A stretch of 64,000 nt of DNA from Pachyseris speciosa. Its lineage: Eukaryota; Cnidaria; Anthozoa; Scleractinia; Pachyseridae. Positions 1 through 11,394 of this stretch are shown here, in pieces (the first letter of the stretch is position 1; every line of letters begins with the position of its first letter). The position numbers and the translations under genes were made by a program. Below the pieces are notes generated by a model. The model did not search any database. It was not told the DNA's origin and saw only the letters and a program-made list of their open reading frames with translations. The DNA lies in NCBI GenBank assembly GCA_016490735.1, contig JAEMWC010001008.1:26001-90000 (forward strand), in the 5' to 3' direction.

Positions 1-98
1 AGTAATCCCGTATCTCTTCAAGGCCTCTATTTTCATTGGTCCCTATGACCTGTAGCTTCTTTTGTTATCAGGGCTAGGGGAATTGTTACCCTGGGTGC

Positions 99-205
99 CA
101 GAGGTAATTTTTTTCATTTGGTTGAGGGAAATAACGCGGCGAAGCTGTGGAAACGAGGCGCAAAGCGCCGCGAGGAAAAAAATTACCTCTGGACACGGGA
201 GTTAC
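99..205. repeat. Short palindromic MITE-like repeat
   Basis: The two ends are inverted copies of CAGAGGTAATTTTTTTC, enclosing a GC-richer core. No coding capacity. It looks like a small non-autonomous DNA element in an intron of the AP-1 mu gene; superfamily unknown. Confidence 0.5.
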
Positions 206-344
206 ACCATGTACCAGCCTCATTTCCATGCAAGTTTAGGATCATGTATCTCACCGAACCGGTTTGGGAGCTGATGTGTTGACAGCTGGCAATCACACGT
301 CCAATAACGCGCAATGCTTAAAAATTGATTGTTCGAAAAAAAAC

Positions 345-861
345 TTAATCAATCTCGCTTCTTTTTTTGCTTGCCAAAGAACAACATTTCAGATGGCGGA
401 TCCCTCCAGAACCCCGAAAAAATTTCTGTGGACGTCCGTCGATGATTTCTGCCAAGTACGCAATTTGAATTTCGCTGTGTTTGGCAGTGGACATTTTAAA
501 TACAACAGATTGCTGCAAGACATCATCTTTGACAAGACCATCGCAACCAAGATAGCATGAAGAAATGCCGTAATTAGCTAGCTCCTGAATATGCGACTCG
601 ACTAAGGAACTGAGAGGGCATATTACCAACAGAATGGGCTTCTTTGGGTAGTCAAACCCCTCTTCGTAACCGGAAAATCAATGATTTACCACAACCGATT
701 GGAAGGACACAAAACATGTCTCTTCGTTGGACAAATTTGAAGAGCGGTTATTCCTGAACAGGCTTCAGTTGTTGGATGTTCGAAAATTTTGAACTTAGAG
801 CTTAATCAACCGCATTTCTAAAAGAAGTGAAGAAATTTAACTCTCCTTCTACGCTCGCCAT
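345..861 (-). pseudogene. RecQ-like DEAH helicase pseudogene, N-terminal part
   Basis: Reading the minus strand from ATG at 861, the frame gives a start MASVEGELNF, then LKPVQE and a Walker A-like segment PIGCGKSLIF (motif I), followed by VICPLSSLVESHIQEL (motif Ia of RecQ helicases). The frame is broken by at least three stop codons (after NAVD, after PVQE and after LRRGV). It must shift frame between motif I and the longer open segment at 629-345. ATP-dependent helicases of this type unwind DNA, but this copy cannot make a full protein. It lies inside an AP-1 mu intron on the opposite strand, so it is probably a retro- or transposon-borne copy rather than a host gene. The downstream DEAH motif was not found before position 1. 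Confidence 0.62.
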
Positions 862-1424
862 TTTACTCAAAACCGGTTTTTCAATCTCACGTGAGAAGTT
901 GCTTCATGTAGCCAATCAAGGTTGCTGTTACATCATCAAATCCCAGCGGACGATGTAGTAACCAATCAGCGAACTAATTCAAATTCTGAACTAATTTGTC
1001 ACACGGAAATGAGGTTGATTGCTTGTGTGACCAGAGGTCTGTCTTGGGAGCTCTTTCAAATCATTTTATTTTATCCTAGGTATTTTGAGAACGGACCTCT
1101 GGAGCCAGGGTGGGGTATTGTTTGTGTTGCGCCATTTATTATATCATTCTCCAATCACAGACCGCATCTGGAACTTGCTACAAGCTCTTCCTTTGCTAAT
1201 TTACTTTCTCAAGGATGGGTCCAGTCCTCTACCCATAGGCACTTTTATATTAAATATTTATATCTAACTACCTAGCGGTTCTAAGCTTGTTGTTTGTGTT
1301 GATCATATGACTATCATCGGTTTGAAAATTTAGCAACCATTAGTTGGAAGAAGAATCCTTATAATAGGTCATTTACTTTTTTAAGTTAACATTTTACTGC
1401 ACTTGCCAAATTCTGTCTTAAGTT
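862..1424. other. AP-1 mu intron, no feature seen
   Basis: Open frames here are short and show no recognisable domain. Nothing further can be supported. Confidence 0.5.
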
Positions 1425-1960
1425 GTCATCATCAGCATCATCATCTTTATTTATTCACGAAATTTTATCATAAAAATGCTCTTCCTAAAAGTCGTGACTG
1501 AAACTACTTTAACTAAATTTAAAACTTAATTATTACAACTAAGTTAAGAAAATATACATAAAAACTTACATGAATTCAATGTTATCTCTCCCGTGCAGAG
1601 AAGTTTTGAAGTTGTTCAAACTAGGCTGGTGTCTGATCTTTAAGGGGATCCTGTTCCACAGAACAGATCTTCTGTAATGTAGGCTACCTTTTGCTTATTC
1701 AGTTCTCGGTCTAGGAATGTAGTAATTTGATTCTGTATCAGAGTTTCTAAGATTATGACATTTGTGAACGGTTGAGATGTTGTTAACAGTTTGCTTTAGA
1801 TACAGTGGGGAAAGATTATTACAAATAGGGAAAACTTAGTTTTCTGCAAAGACAAGTTAAATCTTGAAAGATGTGATCTGTTCCAATACTATCACATGCA
1901 AATTGAGTTCTCTCAACAGGAAGTGAACTTTTCTCTTAATGGCACCCGACAAATTGTTCT
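1425..1960 (-). mobile_element. 5'-truncated CR1/L2/jockey-type LINE, 3' end
   Basis: On the minus strand a frame reads a C-terminal tail typical of CR1/L2-like reverse transcriptases: NLRNSDTESNYYIPRPRTE, then a TAA stop, then GSLHYRRSVLWNRIPLK and a short Arg/Ser-rich end. It is followed by AATAAA and a GAT-rich tail near 1425-1450, as in LINEs that end in short microsatellites. Only the last part of the ORF is present and it contains a stop codon, so the copy is dead. Confidence 0.6.
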
Positions 1961-2485
1961 TTTACTTTTATGATAATTAGCCTTACTAGCCTCGTTAACC
2001 CTTAAATGCTCGAGAGTGCTATATGGCACAAGATGCCATTACATGCTCAATATTTAATCATTCTCTCTGAAATTTTCACAATCAAAAGGTCATTGAAAGG
2101 TCTACACATTAAAGGGATAAAATCATGGCCCCCTCCAATATAAGACTTGATTTACCACCCCTGCACCTTTGGAAGTTTTTGTCTTTGTACCTTTTTGGTC
2201 AAGGTGATATCTCAAGTAAAGCTATAGTTTAGTGGTATACTCTATATGTACGAGGCAAACGAAAAATTTCGACGTTTGTTATTTTTCTTCTCAGTGACCT
2301 CCTCCGCACCTTTTGGGCCCTGTTGGTGTCATTTATTTCATATCCCAAAAAGTACTTTTAAAATGAAACATTATACGGTATGTGGTCAAGCGGTTCATCG
2401 TTCCCAAAATTCAATAGAATTTTTACCTTAAAGTGAAGTTAGTAAGGCTAATTAGCAAAAGAATAATCAAATCGTCCGCCATTGT

Positions 2486-2565
2486 GAAAGAGGTCTGTGA
2501 CCTTTTGATTACTAGTTCGGATGCTGTGCCATTGAGCTACAGGAGATTCCTAAGCTTGGTCCACG
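2486..2565 (-). repeat. tRNA-derived SINE-like fragment
   Basis: The reverse complement contains an A-box-like TAGCTCAATGG and sequence resembling the 5' half of a tRNA. A related half-tRNA motif occurs at 19228-19266. The acceptor and T arms do not close, so this is not a functional tRNA. Confidence 0.4.
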
Positions 2566-2854
2566 TGACTTGTAAGCGTCCTGCATGGCGCTGGGATCTT
2601 TTTTCCGTGTTTGCGTGAGACAGTATTGGATAAATCGCACCTTTCATTCATTTACTATGCTTGAAAATTACCATCTCACTCTCACTACCAAGTTAACTGT
2701 TCCTCTTGTTTAGATGTCAGCCTTACAGGCTCTGGTTTTTAATTAGATGCCCGTGCAAGATTTTGTGTAGAAATGCAAATGTGCTGCTAAGAAAGAACAC
2801 TTGAAAGCCGGAGAAGGTTACTGACAAAGTTTAATCTCCTTGTGTAGACTTCAG

Positions 2855-5800
2855 TAGGAGTTGTCAAGTATGTTCCAGAGGACAACGAAATAGTGTGGAA
2901 TATGAAATCGTTCCCGGTGAGTAACTTAGCACACGTTAAGTGTGCAGTGCATTCTGTTATACAATGGACGGTGCAAACCTCGCGCGTTTTTATTGGTCAA
3001 GAGGGGTTTTGCTATTAAAGAAGAGACTGGTATCGAGATTGCCGCATGAGGCATTATGGGATTGTTTGGGAGGGGGGGGAAGCAATTGTTTCGCAATACA
3101 CGTCCTCTCAAACAATCCCACAAACACTAGCGCGGCCACTCGGTCCCAGTATTTTCCAAAGTGAGCTATTACTTGAGCACTTGTTCACAATTTTTTTTTT
3201 TGACAGGGAGGAAAAGAGTTTCTGTTGAGAGCTCATTTCAGGCTACCAAGTGTGGACTCAGGTTTGTTTTCAAACAAAAAATCTTTTGTAACTTTTGTTT
3301 CGTGCATCGTGTTCAGTTTTAGCCTCAAGCAATGCTCACTCCAGACCCACTAGGCAGCTTGAAAATTGCAGTCTGTTAAATCTCAATATTAGGGAGCTTA
3401 AGCAACGAAGACGGCAAAAGTCGCGCCACTTTCTGAACAAATAAAAAGCAAAGCACGCATTTTCCCGCACTTTGCGCTGGTTACATGTAATTGTAATTGC
3501 TGTTGTATTCTGATTGGCTCATTGCACTGTTTGCGTCTGTTGTGATTGATCAGAGTAATTACAACAGTCGTGGTTTTACGACACAAAGCAGTTCGGCAAT
3601 TTTCAAGGTATATCATTATGATTATGTAGACAGGGCTCCATGGATATTCAGTACAATCAAATAGACTCGAACATCATGAAGAGCGCAATGCGCCCGATGT
3701 AAGAAGGACAGATTTCTCTCTTTTCTCTTGTTTCCTGCCACATTAGTGATACACATTGTCTTTTTGTAGGCCCGACTTTAGGCTGATTGTAGCCTCATGT
3801 TTTGGTGAGTTCTCTTTGCCGTAGCCCGCTAAAGTTCCTGAGTCACCCGTTCCAACAATAATAAACTTTTCCCGCCCTGATTCGACATGTTCTCTTAGGT
3901 GGCATTTCATAACCCTTCCCTACTCCCCTTCCTCTACCTCCTTTCTCCCACCCCTCTTAGGAAAGTGAAGAGTGGAAACACTGGCGTGTCGCAATTGATG
4001 ATTGATGATGCAGTTTTTGTTTGCAGAAACTGATCAAGGTAGACCACCAATCAAAGTCAAGTTTGAGATTCCTTATTTCACGGTATCTGGCATACAGGTA
4101 ACGTAGTCTTGGTCTCACCCTTAACTTAACGTTTGACTTTAGTTTAATTAAATCTGAACCTCAACCTTAGGCATGACCTAAGTGCTTATCATTCAAATTT
4201 CTGGTTGAAAGTTCGAGTGTTACAGTTCATTCCACTGGAAAATCTCCGGAAAAGATGGAAATTCTAAGCCGTATTCCTCTTTTTCCATTCCAATCGAAAT
4301 AACAGGAACGTTCCTGTACTATTGTACAACCATGCTTTTCGCGGTCCGTTTCCGTGCGCTTTTCGTTCCCTTTGACGGGAGAAGCACGCCTCGGGTAGTG
4401 TTCCATGTCGACCAGTTTTTTCGTGCAAATGGTAAACGCTCTCGGACAAGACAAACCGCATTGACATGGAGTGTTTTATTCCGACCGGTCTTTTTTGAGT
4501 GGAAAGTTGATGCTCCAGCTGTTCTATAACAAGATTCAAGCGCATGTTTTTTTTTTTTTGGACTGTTCTGGCTTAATCAACAGTGATTTAGAGAAACATA
4601 TACAGGCAAAAACTAGTAACTTAGTTACTCTTGAAATCGCATATTTGATTTAGTTTCCCTTGACAATGGCGCCAAGATGTCGCCGAAACGTCGGACTCTT
4701 TTATCGCTAGTTTTTGCCTGTATATGTTCTGGCTTAATAGCAGTAAGTGAATGCTCGGAACAAGGTTTTGCAAGCTATTGCGTGATATGAGTACTTTTGG
4801 GTGGACGCGACCTTTGGCCGGCGCGCAGAATACTCTGGAACGAGCGTATGAATCTGACTTCTGGTTCTACGTCACGGGTTTGGCGGGCCGCGCACGATTT
4901 TCCCGCCAAAACGTTTACCAAAAGAATGCACATTCTTTGTATTCCGAGTAAACCGTGTTCTGTTCATATTATTCATTCTTCTATCGGGAGCAGAATAAAG
5001 GCTGAGTTGCTCGAAGCATCGTTAGCGCTAACCATTGGTTAAGATGTATTAAAACCTATAGGTTGTCATGGTATTTAACCCGGGTTAACGCTAACCACGC
5101 TTCGAACAACTGGGCCTTTGCTATATCGTTCATTCCGAAAAGAGAATTAGTCCCAAAAGAAAACGTCTTCCTTCTATTTGTAGCATTCCTGTTCAACATG
5201 ATCTCCTCTCTGAATTAACGATTATCGTTAATTCGTAAATTGCTCCGAATTTGCGATTATCTTTAATTAAGAACATTGTGCCCCAGGACTAGTCAGAAGA
5301 AAACACATAAAACAAAGCTGCTGTGTCATTTGGAGTGGATTTGAACCCGGAACTACCGCGAGTAGGAGCGGCTTCTTACCACTAGACCACTGAAGAACAA
5401 GACGACGGGGAATTTTACAACTAGATAGATATTTATCAGAGTCTGGCATAGAATATCACTGATCTACAGTGATTAGGCCTAAGCGCTGATTTTAAATGGT
5501 CAACTTTTTGTTGAGGTTTGTTCATCGACCTTTTCCATTTACTTTATACAGTTATTTCTTAGCGAGTGATTATATAGGTTTACAACAGGGTGTAGGATAA
5601 GTGCATGAATGATATTATGGGCAACCAGCGACGTGGAGGTCTAGCGGTTAAGAAGAGCGATCAGTCAGCAAAAAAGTCCCCGTCCCAACACTGAAGATTG
5701 TTCTTTTACAAAAAATGTTGACTTCCCGAATTCCTTTCAGACTGTCAGTGTTCTAAATTAATTATAATCGTAAATTATGAGCTACTTAAGAATTAACGAT

Positions 5801-7033
5801 AATCGTCGATTCAGAGAGGATAACGGGTTGTCTTGTTATGGAATAGACTCAATAGAAAACACCCTTAGTTGTTACGTGCACGTTTTATTGTTCTCAGGTT
5901 CGCTATCTAAAGATTATAGAAAAGAGTGGCTATCAGGCCCTTCCATGGGTCCGTTACATTACACAGAATGGAGGTATGTTTACATGTATATACCGCTTTT
6001 ATTACTTATGCGCAGTGAGCGCACGAGTTAAGGTTTTGCCTCTGTTTTTCGTTTCGGGTAACATTGTGTAATGCAAATTTATGCTCGCGTCTAGTATATG
6101 CAAATTTATGCAGATGTTTTAAATTTAAGTTGAGTTCCTGCCGCGAGATAATACGCATGCGTATGAGTATAGGCTACTTGATTCCTCGTGTTACTCGTTT
6201 TGTTTATCGTTTTCTTGGGTCTTTCTGAATGAAAATAATACAGACGGTGAGTCGGAGGAAAGGGTCCGTCTTTCTTCGAAATCTGTGCGGTAAAAATACT
6301 CAGAGGGAACTCCTGAATTTCTGATGGAAGTTTGCCCGGTTCTCCAAATCCTCATCCTATTTAAGACCAAAATACGCCATTTTCGATACCATCTTCAGAC
6401 CTGTTTTCAGATCTGTTGAAATTGTGGCTGGCTTTGTTGTAGTATCCTCGTTAAGGCACTGTTACACAGGGCAATTTTTCGTGCAGCTTGTCACTCTTCC
6501 TGCCACGCACTGAAGTCACGCAAAAATTGCGTGGTGTGTGTTCCCAGAGATGAACGTCTCGTAATTTTTTGAAACCACTATCCTTATAGTCGCGGGAGGT
6601 AGGAGTTCTACTCTTTACAGCGCTGCAATAAATTTTCTCAAGCGTTGCTTAGCGGTAACCAAATGACATTAAAAGGAAAACATGAAATTATTCTTTTGAC
6701 GTGTTAGCTTTACATTACTCTTATCCGCGATCGTCTGCGATCATATGGAAACCAGGCATAAACAACGATGCTACAACATTACGTCTTCCAGGCTTTTGTT
6801 GTTGCCGCAATTGTTGCGAGAAGTAGAATAGAAGTCGTTTTTTCTTTTCACAACGCTTCTGGCAGCACTGCAGCGAATTTTTCAACTGTTGCGTAGGGTT
6901 GTTACAGTAGGCAACGTTTCGTGTTTTCATGATTAGTGCACACTCGCAATGGTCGTCTATTAAAATATTGTCACTGACGATTCTTCTTTTTTGATTCTTG
7001 CCTTCGACAGATTACCAACTGAGGACGACATGA
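2855..7033 (+). CDS. AP1M1: AP-1 complex subunit mu, last five exons (partial)
   Basis: Encodes the C-terminal end of the medium (mu) subunit of the AP-1 clathrin adaptor, which selects Tyr-based cargo at the trans-Golgi and endosomes. Exons: 2855-2916, 3207-3261, 4027-4097, 5898-5973, 7011-7033. All introns are GT-AG and phases agree (the first codon is completed by an upstream exon outside the window). The spliced frame is 95 residues. It contains VKYVPEDNEIVW, SFPGGKEFLLRAHF, VKFEIPYFTVSGIQVRYLKI and GYQALPWVRYITQNGDYQLR, which are hallmark strings of the mu homology domain of AP-1 mu, and ends in TGA at 7031. The last exon adds only seven residues. The rest of the protein lies left of position 1. 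AP-2 to AP-4 mu subunits lack this exact C-terminus, so AP-1 is preferred; mu1A versus mu1B cannot be told. Confidence 0.93.
3395..3610. repeat. Dispersed repeat, copy 1
   Basis: Shares segments such as TGATTGGCTCATTGC, GTCTGTTGTGATTG and TTTTACGACAC with 58150-58345, in the same order. Both copies are intronic. No TIR or coding content was recognised. Confidence 0.5.
3655..3805 (+). repeat. Dispersed SINE-like repeat, copy 1
   Basis: Matches 61980-62135 over about 150 bp, including CGATGTAAGAA, GACAGA(T/C)TTCTCTC and the hairpin-like end GGCTGATTGTAGCCTC. Probably the 3' part of a short interspersed repeat. Confidence 0.5.
4537..4737 (+). mobile_element. Penelope-like terminal fragment with hammerhead-like motif
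   Basis: A non-coding fragment whose ends carry inverted copies of CATATACAGGCAAAAACTAG. Near its 3' side, 4660-4692 has a short GGCG/CGCC stem followed by GAAACGTC, the arrangement seen at the 3' side of minimal hammerhead ribozymes of Penelope-like elements. The CUGANGA box is degenerate (TTGACAA), so catalytic activity is unlikely. It lies in an AP-1 mu intron. Confidence 0.35.
4999..5115. repeat. Palindromic MITE
   Basis: The ends pair as inverted copies of GTTGCTCGAAGC(A/G)TNGTTAGCG with AAAGG at the outer border. About 117 bp and non-coding; AP-1 mu intron. Confidence 0.55.
5203..5823. mobile_element. TIR element of about 620 bp containing a tRNA-like piece
   Basis: Inverted ends read TCCTCTCTGAAT followed by CGATTATCGTTAATTC on both sides. 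No transposase frame is inside. A tRNA-like segment lies within it on the minus strand. No clear target duplication was seen. Confidence 0.5.
5330..5405 (-). repeat. tRNA-derived SINE/pseudo-tRNA
   Basis: The minus strand contains TGGTCTAGTGGTAAGAAG (A box), an anticodon-arm-like CCGC...GCGG stem and GGTTCAAATCC (B box), in tRNA order. The acceptor stem does not pair convincingly, so a SINE head or tRNA pseudogene is likelier than a working tRNA. Confidence 0.5.
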
Positions 7034-7970
7034 GCAAAAAAGATTTACTTTCGCCGTTAAAGCAAGGACTGGTCTCTCCATCCTGTTACAGTGTGAATCA
7101 AAGAAGCGGCAGTTTTGATTTTTTTTTTACTTTTCATTGCATAAGCGTTCCAACTTCTGGTGTAGAGAATATACGAAAGTCACGGGAACACTTTCCTTTT
7201 CCTTTGGAATTAAACGCTCTCCGTTTTTGGTTAGGTCATAAAATTGGAAAACAAATTGTTCATTATTTTGTTAATTCGCATGGTAATACTGTACTTCTAA
7301 AATATAAATTCATTAAAGGGAAAAAGTGGTCAACCATCATCACATCTAAAGGATGGAGCGTTGTTCAGGAAATTGGTAGAAATAGTTCTTTACCGTAGTG
7401 AGTCAAGAGGTGGGAATGTTGGTCGTGACTTTTTCTGTCGAACTTCTTTTCTTTCTCTATTTTTTTTTTCACTGTCTTTTATGTTCGCGAATGTTGACTT
7501 ATTCAATTTTTAGGGATATAGGAAAAAAAAAACAATCTAAATTTTGTAAAAGTGATAGTTATGAAGTCCCTTTTTTCCTGAATCCTCACAATGCGGTTCT
7601 CGGATTCGAAAAATCTACCACTGACAGACTTGTAGGAAAAAAGGTGCTGTTAACAGGACAGGGAGCAAAATCGCAACTCAAAAAGAACACAGACTTGTAA
7701 AGAAAAAGCTACTGAAATGTTGTCACCGCGGTTTTGATCGTTGAAACAATCTAACAATCCAAGAAAATCTTTGTCGATGAGAGCTTAACACTTCGCATTG
7801 GTTAATGGGTAATTTATACGCTTAGAATGTGTTCTAAGGTTGAACTGAAGTATTTTTCTTTTTTTTTTTTGTTCTTTGGATGTAATTAGAATTGCCCAAG
7901 TATAGCGGATAGAAAGTTGTAAACCTGGACAAAGGTAGCCTCAAAATAAAGCATGACTTTGATAATAAGG
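7034..7970 (+). other. AP-1 mu 3' UTR and polyadenylation signal
   Basis: Follows the AP-1 mu stop codon. It is A/T-rich with many short frames. An AATAAA hexamer at 7945-7950 is the best candidate poly(A) signal. The open frames at 7034-7700 show no domain and are probably chance. Confidence 0.55.
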
Positions 7971-8154
7971 TAGACGATTGTGGACTGTTTTTATTTGTTT
8001 CGTTGTGTGGGTGGAATGGAATCTTGTAGACCAGGCTTGAAGGAGTGTTCCAATGTCTTCACAGGGTTGCCACGGCCAGCGAAAAACCGGGGAAAAGAGA
8101 TTGTTTTCAAGGTCTTTTGCCTAGCCATTAAATTAGGGAAGGAGATGGCCGCGT

Positions 8155-8258
8155 AACAGGCGCCAGAAAGGGGGAAAATCGGACGGGCGCGTGAAGCGAA
8201 GAGGGTGCACGTGCGAAGCGAAGCTAGCGCGTCCGTTTTCCCTTTCTAGCGCCTGCCA
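8155..8258. repeat. Palindromic MITE, GC-rich
   Basis: Ends GGCGCCAGAAAGGGG and its inverted counterpart with CTTTCTAGCGCC enclose GCGCGT...GCGAAGCGAAG. Non-coding; lies in the AP-1 mu downstream region. Confidence 0.5.
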
Positions 8259-8619
8259 CGTAGATTCCTTGTTAGTTAAGGTAATGTCGTTTCTAAGAAT
8301 TCCTGCAAAGGAATCGATTTCTGTGGCTTCTTTGCTGCCTTTCTTGCCCGAAGGTATGCCCCGGATGGTCAGTGAAAAGTAGGAATTTTTTCCGAGTGGC
8401 AACCCTGTCTTCAAGAAAGCTTACTCCTGACTATATGCCAGTCCTTTGTGAATTCTCCCGCAATCGTAAATCGAAAATTATGAGGGAGAGAGTCAAACAA
8501 CATAATTGGCAGCACAGCACAAATGAACTGGTAACTGCTCGATAGCTTTGCTTGAATGGCCATGCCTTGGGATTTTCTCCACATTCAAAGGTTTCTTAAT
8601 TTCCATATATACAGCAATA

Positions 8620-9690
8620 CAACTTCGAAATTCCGACACCTAGCACAGAACTGCACCACAGACTGTCCAGTACTTTGTATTTGAATGGTCACACTTAAAA
8701 CAATTTCATCTACGGACTCAAAAGTTGGGCTTTTTTGCAACAGTAAACAGTACCACGGGAAAGCACTGCTCAGTAACTTGCATTTGAATGGTGACACTTG
8801 AGGATTTCATCAACACACTTCAGTTAGAACCACCTTGTACAGCATAATAAACACCACCAGAGGAAAGTACTGCTCAGCGGCTTTCCATTGAATGGTCACA
8901 CTTTTGGATTTCACTCACAGACTCAAAAGTTAGAACCATCTTACACAGCATAATAAATAGCACCACAGGAGAGTACTGCTCAGTAGCTTTCATTTGAATG
9001 ATCTCCCTTTAGGATTTCATCCACTGACTCAACAGTTAGAACCACCTTGTGCAGCATAATAAACAGCAATACAGGAAAGTACTGCTCAGGGGCTTTCATC
9101 TGAATGGCCACACGTTAGTATTTCATCTACAGACTCAAAAAATTGGAACCACCTTGTGCAGAATAATAAACAGCACCACAGGATAGTACTACTCAGTAGC
9201 TTTCATCTGAATGGCCATACTTTAGGATTTCATCCACTGACTCAAAAGTTAGAACCACCTTGTGTGGTATAATAAATAGCAATACAGGAAAGTATTGCTC
9301 AGGGGCTTTTCATCTGAATGGTGACACTTAAGTATTTCATCCACAGACTCAAAAGTTGGAACCACCTTGTGCAACATAATGAACAGCACCACAGGAAAGT
9401 ACTGCTCAGTGGCTTTCATCTGAATGGCCATACTTTAGGATTTCATCCACTGACTCAAAAGTTTGAACCACCTTGTGCAGCATGATAAACAGCACCATGA
9501 GAAAGTACTGCTTAGTAGCTTTCTTTGAATGGTCACACGTTACGATTTCATCCAGACTCAAAAGTTAGAACCACCTTGTATGGTGAAAAACAGCACCACA
9601 GGAAAGTACTGCTCAGTAGCTTTCATTTGAATGCTTACTTCAGACTCAAAATTAAAAACCATGTTCTACAATAAAATAACAGTGCCACAA
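8620..9690. repeat. Tandem repeat array, unit about 106 bp, about ten copies
   Basis: The phrase GTACTGCTCAGTAGC recurs near 8762, 8869, 8972, 9078, 9186, 9291, 9398, 9507 and 9607, each time followed by CTTTCATTTGAATGG, TTTCATCCACTGACTC and AACCACCTTGTGCAGC. Units differ by substitutions and small indels, mostly 103-109 bp apart. Open frames across the array are by-products of the periodicity. This is a minisatellite. Confidence 0.85.
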
Positions 9691-9943
9691 AAGGGCACCG
9701 TTCTTTAGTTTTATTTGAATTCTCACAGTTAAAGATCTCCTTTACAAACTCAAAAGGTAGCATAGCACTATTTGTCTCTTTATGTAAAAAAGTTATTGCT
9801 GTCGTTTATTTGTTTACCACCTTAGTGGAAATAATTTATACCACTCGGTTGGAAAGCCTCTGCGACAAGACCGGAAGATAACATGGGTAATTTACTAAAA
9901 TTGAGCAGGGGCTATGCTTGACCATTGTCAAACTTAAACGATC

Positions 9944-10131
9944 CATAGACCTTATGCAAAAAAGGCTGCCTTTAAATAATTATTTTGTTCGTATTCATAG
10001 TAGCCTAACTAACCTCATTCAGGATAACAAGGTTCTTTTAGCATTTTGACGTCAAAAATGAGGTTAGTCAGGCTACAAATAAGAGCAAAAGAATAATTTA
10101 AAGACAGCCATTTTTGCATAGGGTCTATTAC
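9944..10131. repeat. Palindromic MITE
   Basis: Inverted arms begin TAGACC(T/C)TATGCAAAAA and meet near AACCTCATT...AATGAGGTTAG. About 185 bp, non-coding. Confidence 0.6.
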
Positions 10132-10613
10132 AGATGAAGTTCTTATTTTGACAGTTAAAAGCTGAATAGTTTCTTTTGCGTCTCAGTTAGGTGTACAACA
10201 TAGCAAAAACGTTTTGAGAACAATTTGGTGAGTTGGTTTTCCAGAAGTCAATCATTCAAACAGAAAGGCACACAGCATGAACCTACCATCTCCACACGTT
10301 TCACTTTAAAAGGACTTAAAAGACTTTGTCGGTAAATTGCAAGTTGATTTAGTAAACTCACAAACTCCCGAAAAACTTGTCACCACTTAGTTTTGACTGC
10401 CATTAAGGGCTAACCTCACAAATTGACAGAATCTTTGCTGATGTCATTGTTTACATTTTGCCTCATTTGCATATATCAAACCATAAGCTATGAACAATGG
10501 ACACCATGAACTAAGAGAGCATTTCGCTTTTGGTAACCAGCACTAAAACTATTTTGATATGTTGAATATTGTCGGACAAACTGGCTTTCAAAACCTGTGA
10601 CATTTACAAGGAA

Positions 10614-10654
10614 ATGTATGACTGGGTGGCAAGAGTTGCCACCCAGTCATACAT
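10614..10654. repeat. Perfect 19-bp hairpin
   Basis: Two perfect 19-nt arms (10614-10632 and 10636-10654) around a GAG loop. The arm begins ATGTATGACTGGG. No gene lies immediately 5', so a terminator role is not implied. Confidence 0.7.
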
Positions 10655-11394
10655 CTCTAAAATAGACAAATTACCAGATTACGTACAGTAACCCATGTTG
10701 TAACCTTTCGGTCTTGCTGATTAAAATCAAGGCTTCAAAATGCGACAACTTTAATTGAAACAGCAGTATTACTACCTAACTAATGTCATTATATCATAGA
10801 GTTTTCTTCAATGTGAAGAAAATTCTGTGCACTGAAAAAAACAAAACATGACTGGAGTCAATAATACCATGACACTAAGGGACGGACCATTAGACGGGGT
10901 TGGCAATTGCCAAAACAAATTCCTGCAAGGGAAACTTGCAGTGGTGGTACCTAAAAAAATTAATGCAGAGGAAAAAAAGATCCTGCAGACAAGTGTGCTT
11001 CATAAAAACATTAATGTGCCAACCCCCCTCCCCTCCAGTTTTTTCTAATGGTTCGTCCCTAAACAAACGAATTATTATACCATATTTGTTAATAAACAAA
11101 CAATGGCCTATAAGTTACAAAATGAAATGTACGACTTTATTTTGGAATGTCTTAGGAGCAATTTTGATAATAAAGCTACCAGTACTGTAAATATGCGATA
11201 TATGCGTAATCTTTGTCTAATAAAGTCATGTGCACCTTAATTACACTGACATTAAAGTACAGCTAGATTGTACACAATTTATTTAACAAATAGATTATGA
11301 GCTCGAGATTTCCAGCGTGATAGCCAATGAGGGTGCAGCACGAATCAGCTGGCATGCATACAGAAATTGAGAGCCAATAATCAAGTGGTTTTAG

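Noticed and set aside
4227..4545. Overlapping minus-strand frames of 75 and 93 codons
   Set aside because: No domain; they lie in an AP-1 mu intron with no splice context.
6991..7700. Two overlapping frames of 135 and 100 codons after AP-1 mu exon 4
   Set aside because: They overlap the last AP-1 mu exon and its 3' UTR, start at non-ATG codons or lack domains, and are A/T-driven.
8620..9690. CRISPR-like regular repeats
   Set aside because: The whole unit of about 106 bp is repeated with drift and there are no unique spacers; the genome is animal.
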